From Thermodesulfobacteriota bacterium (lineage in GTDB: Bacteria; Desulfobacterota; Dissulfuribacteria; Dissulfuribacterales; UBA3076): 7,500 nt of DNA. This document shows, one piece after another, positions 5,971-7,500 of this stretch. The notes below the pieces were generated by a model. It made no database searches, was not told the origin of the DNA, and saw nothing but the letters and a program-made list of their open reading frames with translations. Position numbers and translations under genes: made by a program. Position 1 is the first letter of the stretch. Every line of letters starts with the position of its first letter. Location of the stretch: positions 1 through 7,500 of the forward strand of contig QNAY01000056.1 of the NCBI GenBank assembly GCA_003645605.1, given 5' to 3'.

Positions 5971-7363
5971 GTGTTGTTTGTTTCTCCGCCTTTGCCAGTG
6001 CCTCAGCTACCCGCTCAGGTGCTGTGCCTCCGGGACAGCGTCTTGTTTTCACAGAGCCCTCTATTGACAGCACCTCAAATATATCCCCGTCTATAAGAGA
6101 AGAAAAGGCCTTTAGGTCTTCAAGGCTCATATCCGTAAGCTCTTTACCATGGGAAATACATTGGGAAACCGCCTTGCCGACCACTGAATGGGCCTGCCTG
6201 AAAGGCATACCTTTTTTCACAAGGTAATCAGCAAGGTCAGTGGCAGTAAGAAAACCCTGTGTCACGATCCGGGAGATATGCTCTTTCCTTGGGACCAGCC
6301 TGGCCACCAGGGCAGCCATTATCTCCACTGAGGCGCATACCGTATCAACCGTGTCAAAAAGTGCCTCTTTGTCTTCCTGGAGGTCCCTGTTGTAAGCAAG
6401 GGGAAGGCCCTTGATAATAGTAAGAAGAGATATCAGGTGGCCGTAGACCCTGCCGGTCTTCCCGCGCACCAGTTCGGGCACATCGGGATTTTTTTTCTGG
6501 GGCATGATACTTGAGCCGGTACAGAAGCTGTCAGGCAGATCCACAAAACTGAACTCTGCAGAGGTCCACAGAATCAGTTCTTCAGACAGCCTGCTCAAAT
6601 GGGCCATTACAATGCTTGCCGTTGCCAGAAACTCAATAATAAAGTCCCGGTCGCTTACAGCGTCCAGGCTGTTAGCAGTAATTCCGTGGAAGCCCAGCTC
6701 TTCAGCCACGTACTCCCTGTCTATCGGGAAGCCGGTCCCGGCCAGGGCCGCACTTCCAAGAGGACAAATATTTACCCTCTTTCTGCTGTCTTCGAGCCTG
6801 TCCCTGTCACGCCTGAACATTTCAAAATAGGCCAGCATGTGATGTGGCCAAAGAACAGGCTGTGCTCTCTGGAGATGGGTGTAGCCGGGGAGTATCAGGT
6901 CCTCGTGGGCTCTTGCCTGGTGCAAAAGCGCTTCCTGCAGCAATGACAAGAGTCCATCCAGACGATCGATTTCTTCTCTCAGGTAAAGTCTGATGTCTGC
7001 GGCAACCTGATCATTACGGCTTCTGGCTGTATGGAGCCTTTTCCCGGCCTCTCCGATGCGCTCAACCAAGGCCTGCTCGATGTTCATATGTACATCCTCA
7101 AGCTCGTGGCTCCACACAAAATCTCCTGACGCGATTTCTTCCTCTATCTTGCCAAGGCCCTTAATTATAGCATTTGCGTCTTTATCTGAGATAATCCCCT
7201 GTCTTGCCAGCATGCGGGCATGCACCTTGCTGCCTGCTATGTCCTGGCGATACAGTCTGCAATCATAGTGGACAGAGGCTGAAAACTCCTCCAGCATTTT
7301 TTCAGTGGCCTCCTGGAATCTACCGCCCCAAGGTTTTTCCAAGGCCTTTTTGCCATCATTCAT
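5963..7363 (-). CDS. argH: Argininosuccinate lyase
   Basis: This cytoplasmic homotetrameric enzyme of the aspartase/fumarase superfamily splits argininosuccinate into arginine and fumarate, the last step of arginine synthesis. The 466-aa length is normal. Visible motifs are KPWGGRF (10-16), DVHMNIE (90-96), HTARSRNDQV (111-120), YTHLQRAQP (161-169) with the conserved histidine His163, and the superfamily signature loop GSSIMPQKKNPD (283-294) with the catalytic-loop serines. The C-terminal GGTAPERV (445-452) is also typical. The ATG at 7363 gives the usual short lead before KPWGGRF; the only upstream purine motif is a weak GGAT. It is the first gene of the four-gene minus-strand operon visible here. 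argG, a frequent upstream neighbour, is not recognisable in the remaining 137 bases. No promoter could be called with confidence. Confidence 0.97.
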   Translation of the reverse strand: MNDGKKALEKPWGGRFQEATEKMLEEFSASVHYDCRLYRQDIAGSKVHARMLARQGIISDKDANAIIKGLGKIEEEIASGDFVWSHELEDVHMNIEQALVERIGEAGKRLHTARSRNDQVAADIRLYLREEIDRLDGLLSLLQEALLHQARAHEDLILPGYTHLQRAQPVLWPHHMLAYFEMFRRDRDRLEDSRKRVNICPLGSAALAGTGFPIDREYVAEELGFHGITANSLDAVSDRDFIIEFLATASIVMAHLSRLSEELILWTSAEFSFVDLPDSFCTGSSIMPQKKNPDVPELVRGKTGRVYGHLISLLTIIKGLPLAYNRDLQEDKEALFDTVDTVCASVEIMAALVARLVPRKEHISRIVTQGFLTATDLADYLVKKGMPFRQAHSVVGKAVSQCISHGKELTDMSLEDLKAFSSLIDGDIFEVLSIEGSVKTRRCPGGTAPERVAEALAKAEKQTTHG

Positions 7364-7400
7364 AGTCTAATATCCAAAAATACTCTTGCTCTTTTAATTT

Positions 7401-7421
7401 GTTCGACGTTCGATGTTCGTC
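7401..7421. repeat. Three-copy heptanucleotide repeat upstream of argH
   Basis: Three contiguous 7-nt units, GTTCGAC, GTTCGAT and GTTCGTC, lie 37 bases upstream of the argH start. On the argH strand they read GACGAAC, ATCGAAC, GTCGAAC. They are imperfect copies but exactly in register. The unit differs from those at lysA and at the regulator gene. The position would place the array within the likely leader or promoter region of the operon. Confidence 0.75.
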
Positions 7422-7500
7422 TTTTGCCTCTCCGCATCGTGTTCAGGGTAATTACTTGTTATCGCTAAGGCAACCAAGATCTTTCAGAAAAAGTATATAA

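Noticed and set aside
7452..7499. Minus-strand frame open from the right edge to TAA, possible C-terminus of an upstream gene
   Set aside because: Only about 15 codons; it does not resemble the end of ArgG or another family I recognise, and cannot be told from chance.

Overview
The window looks like chromosomal DNA from a Gram-negative bacterium. By general resemblance of the proteins it is most likely a deltaproteobacterium (Desulfobacterota), a sulfate-reducer or syntroph type. Three things point that way: an outer-membrane-type lipoprotein lies between argH and lysA; there is an NtrC-family regulator with a FleQ-like helix-turn-helix; and there is an exported TolB-N-like protein of a kind I associate with that phylum. 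The assignment is inference from pattern memory, not a search.

Layout. The left third (1-2774) is on the plus strand. It holds a degenerate REP-like fragment, then a sigma-54-dependent response regulator (228-1670) framed by two diverged copies of an intergenic repeat, then an exported protein with a TolB-N-like domain and a long Pro/Glu/Gln-rich tail (1788-2774). The right two thirds (2755-7363) are on the minus strand and form a compact operon read right to left: argH, a three-FN3-domain lipoprotein, lysA, dapF. ArgH makes the last step of arginine synthesis. DapF converts LL- to meso-diaminopimelate, which feeds peptidoglycan and is decarboxylated to lysine by LysA. The lipoprotein sits where LptM (YifL) sits next to dapF/lysA in many Proteobacteria and starts with an LptM-like motif after its lipidated cysteine. 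A probable intrinsic terminator for the operon lies directly past dapF, inside the 3' end of the convergent exported-protein gene, and the two genes overlap tail to tail by 20 bp.

The less ordinary content is: (1) all larger intergenic gaps contain short repeats built on a 7-nt unit, each gap with a different heptamer, one array ending two bases from the lysA start codon; (2) the direct repeat around the regulator gene supplies that gene's stop codon, and its copies differ by one heptamer; (3) the regulator has GAFTHA instead of the canonical GAFTGA sigma-54 contact loop; (4) the exported protein seems to lack a C-terminal domain, and its end abuts a dapF end with a short run-on tail, suggesting an old rearrangement joint; (5) the LptM-like lipoprotein carries FN3 domains. 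No RNA gene, CRISPR array, insertion sequence or complete novel defence or mobile system is visible. No gene-free stretch exceeds 300 bases.
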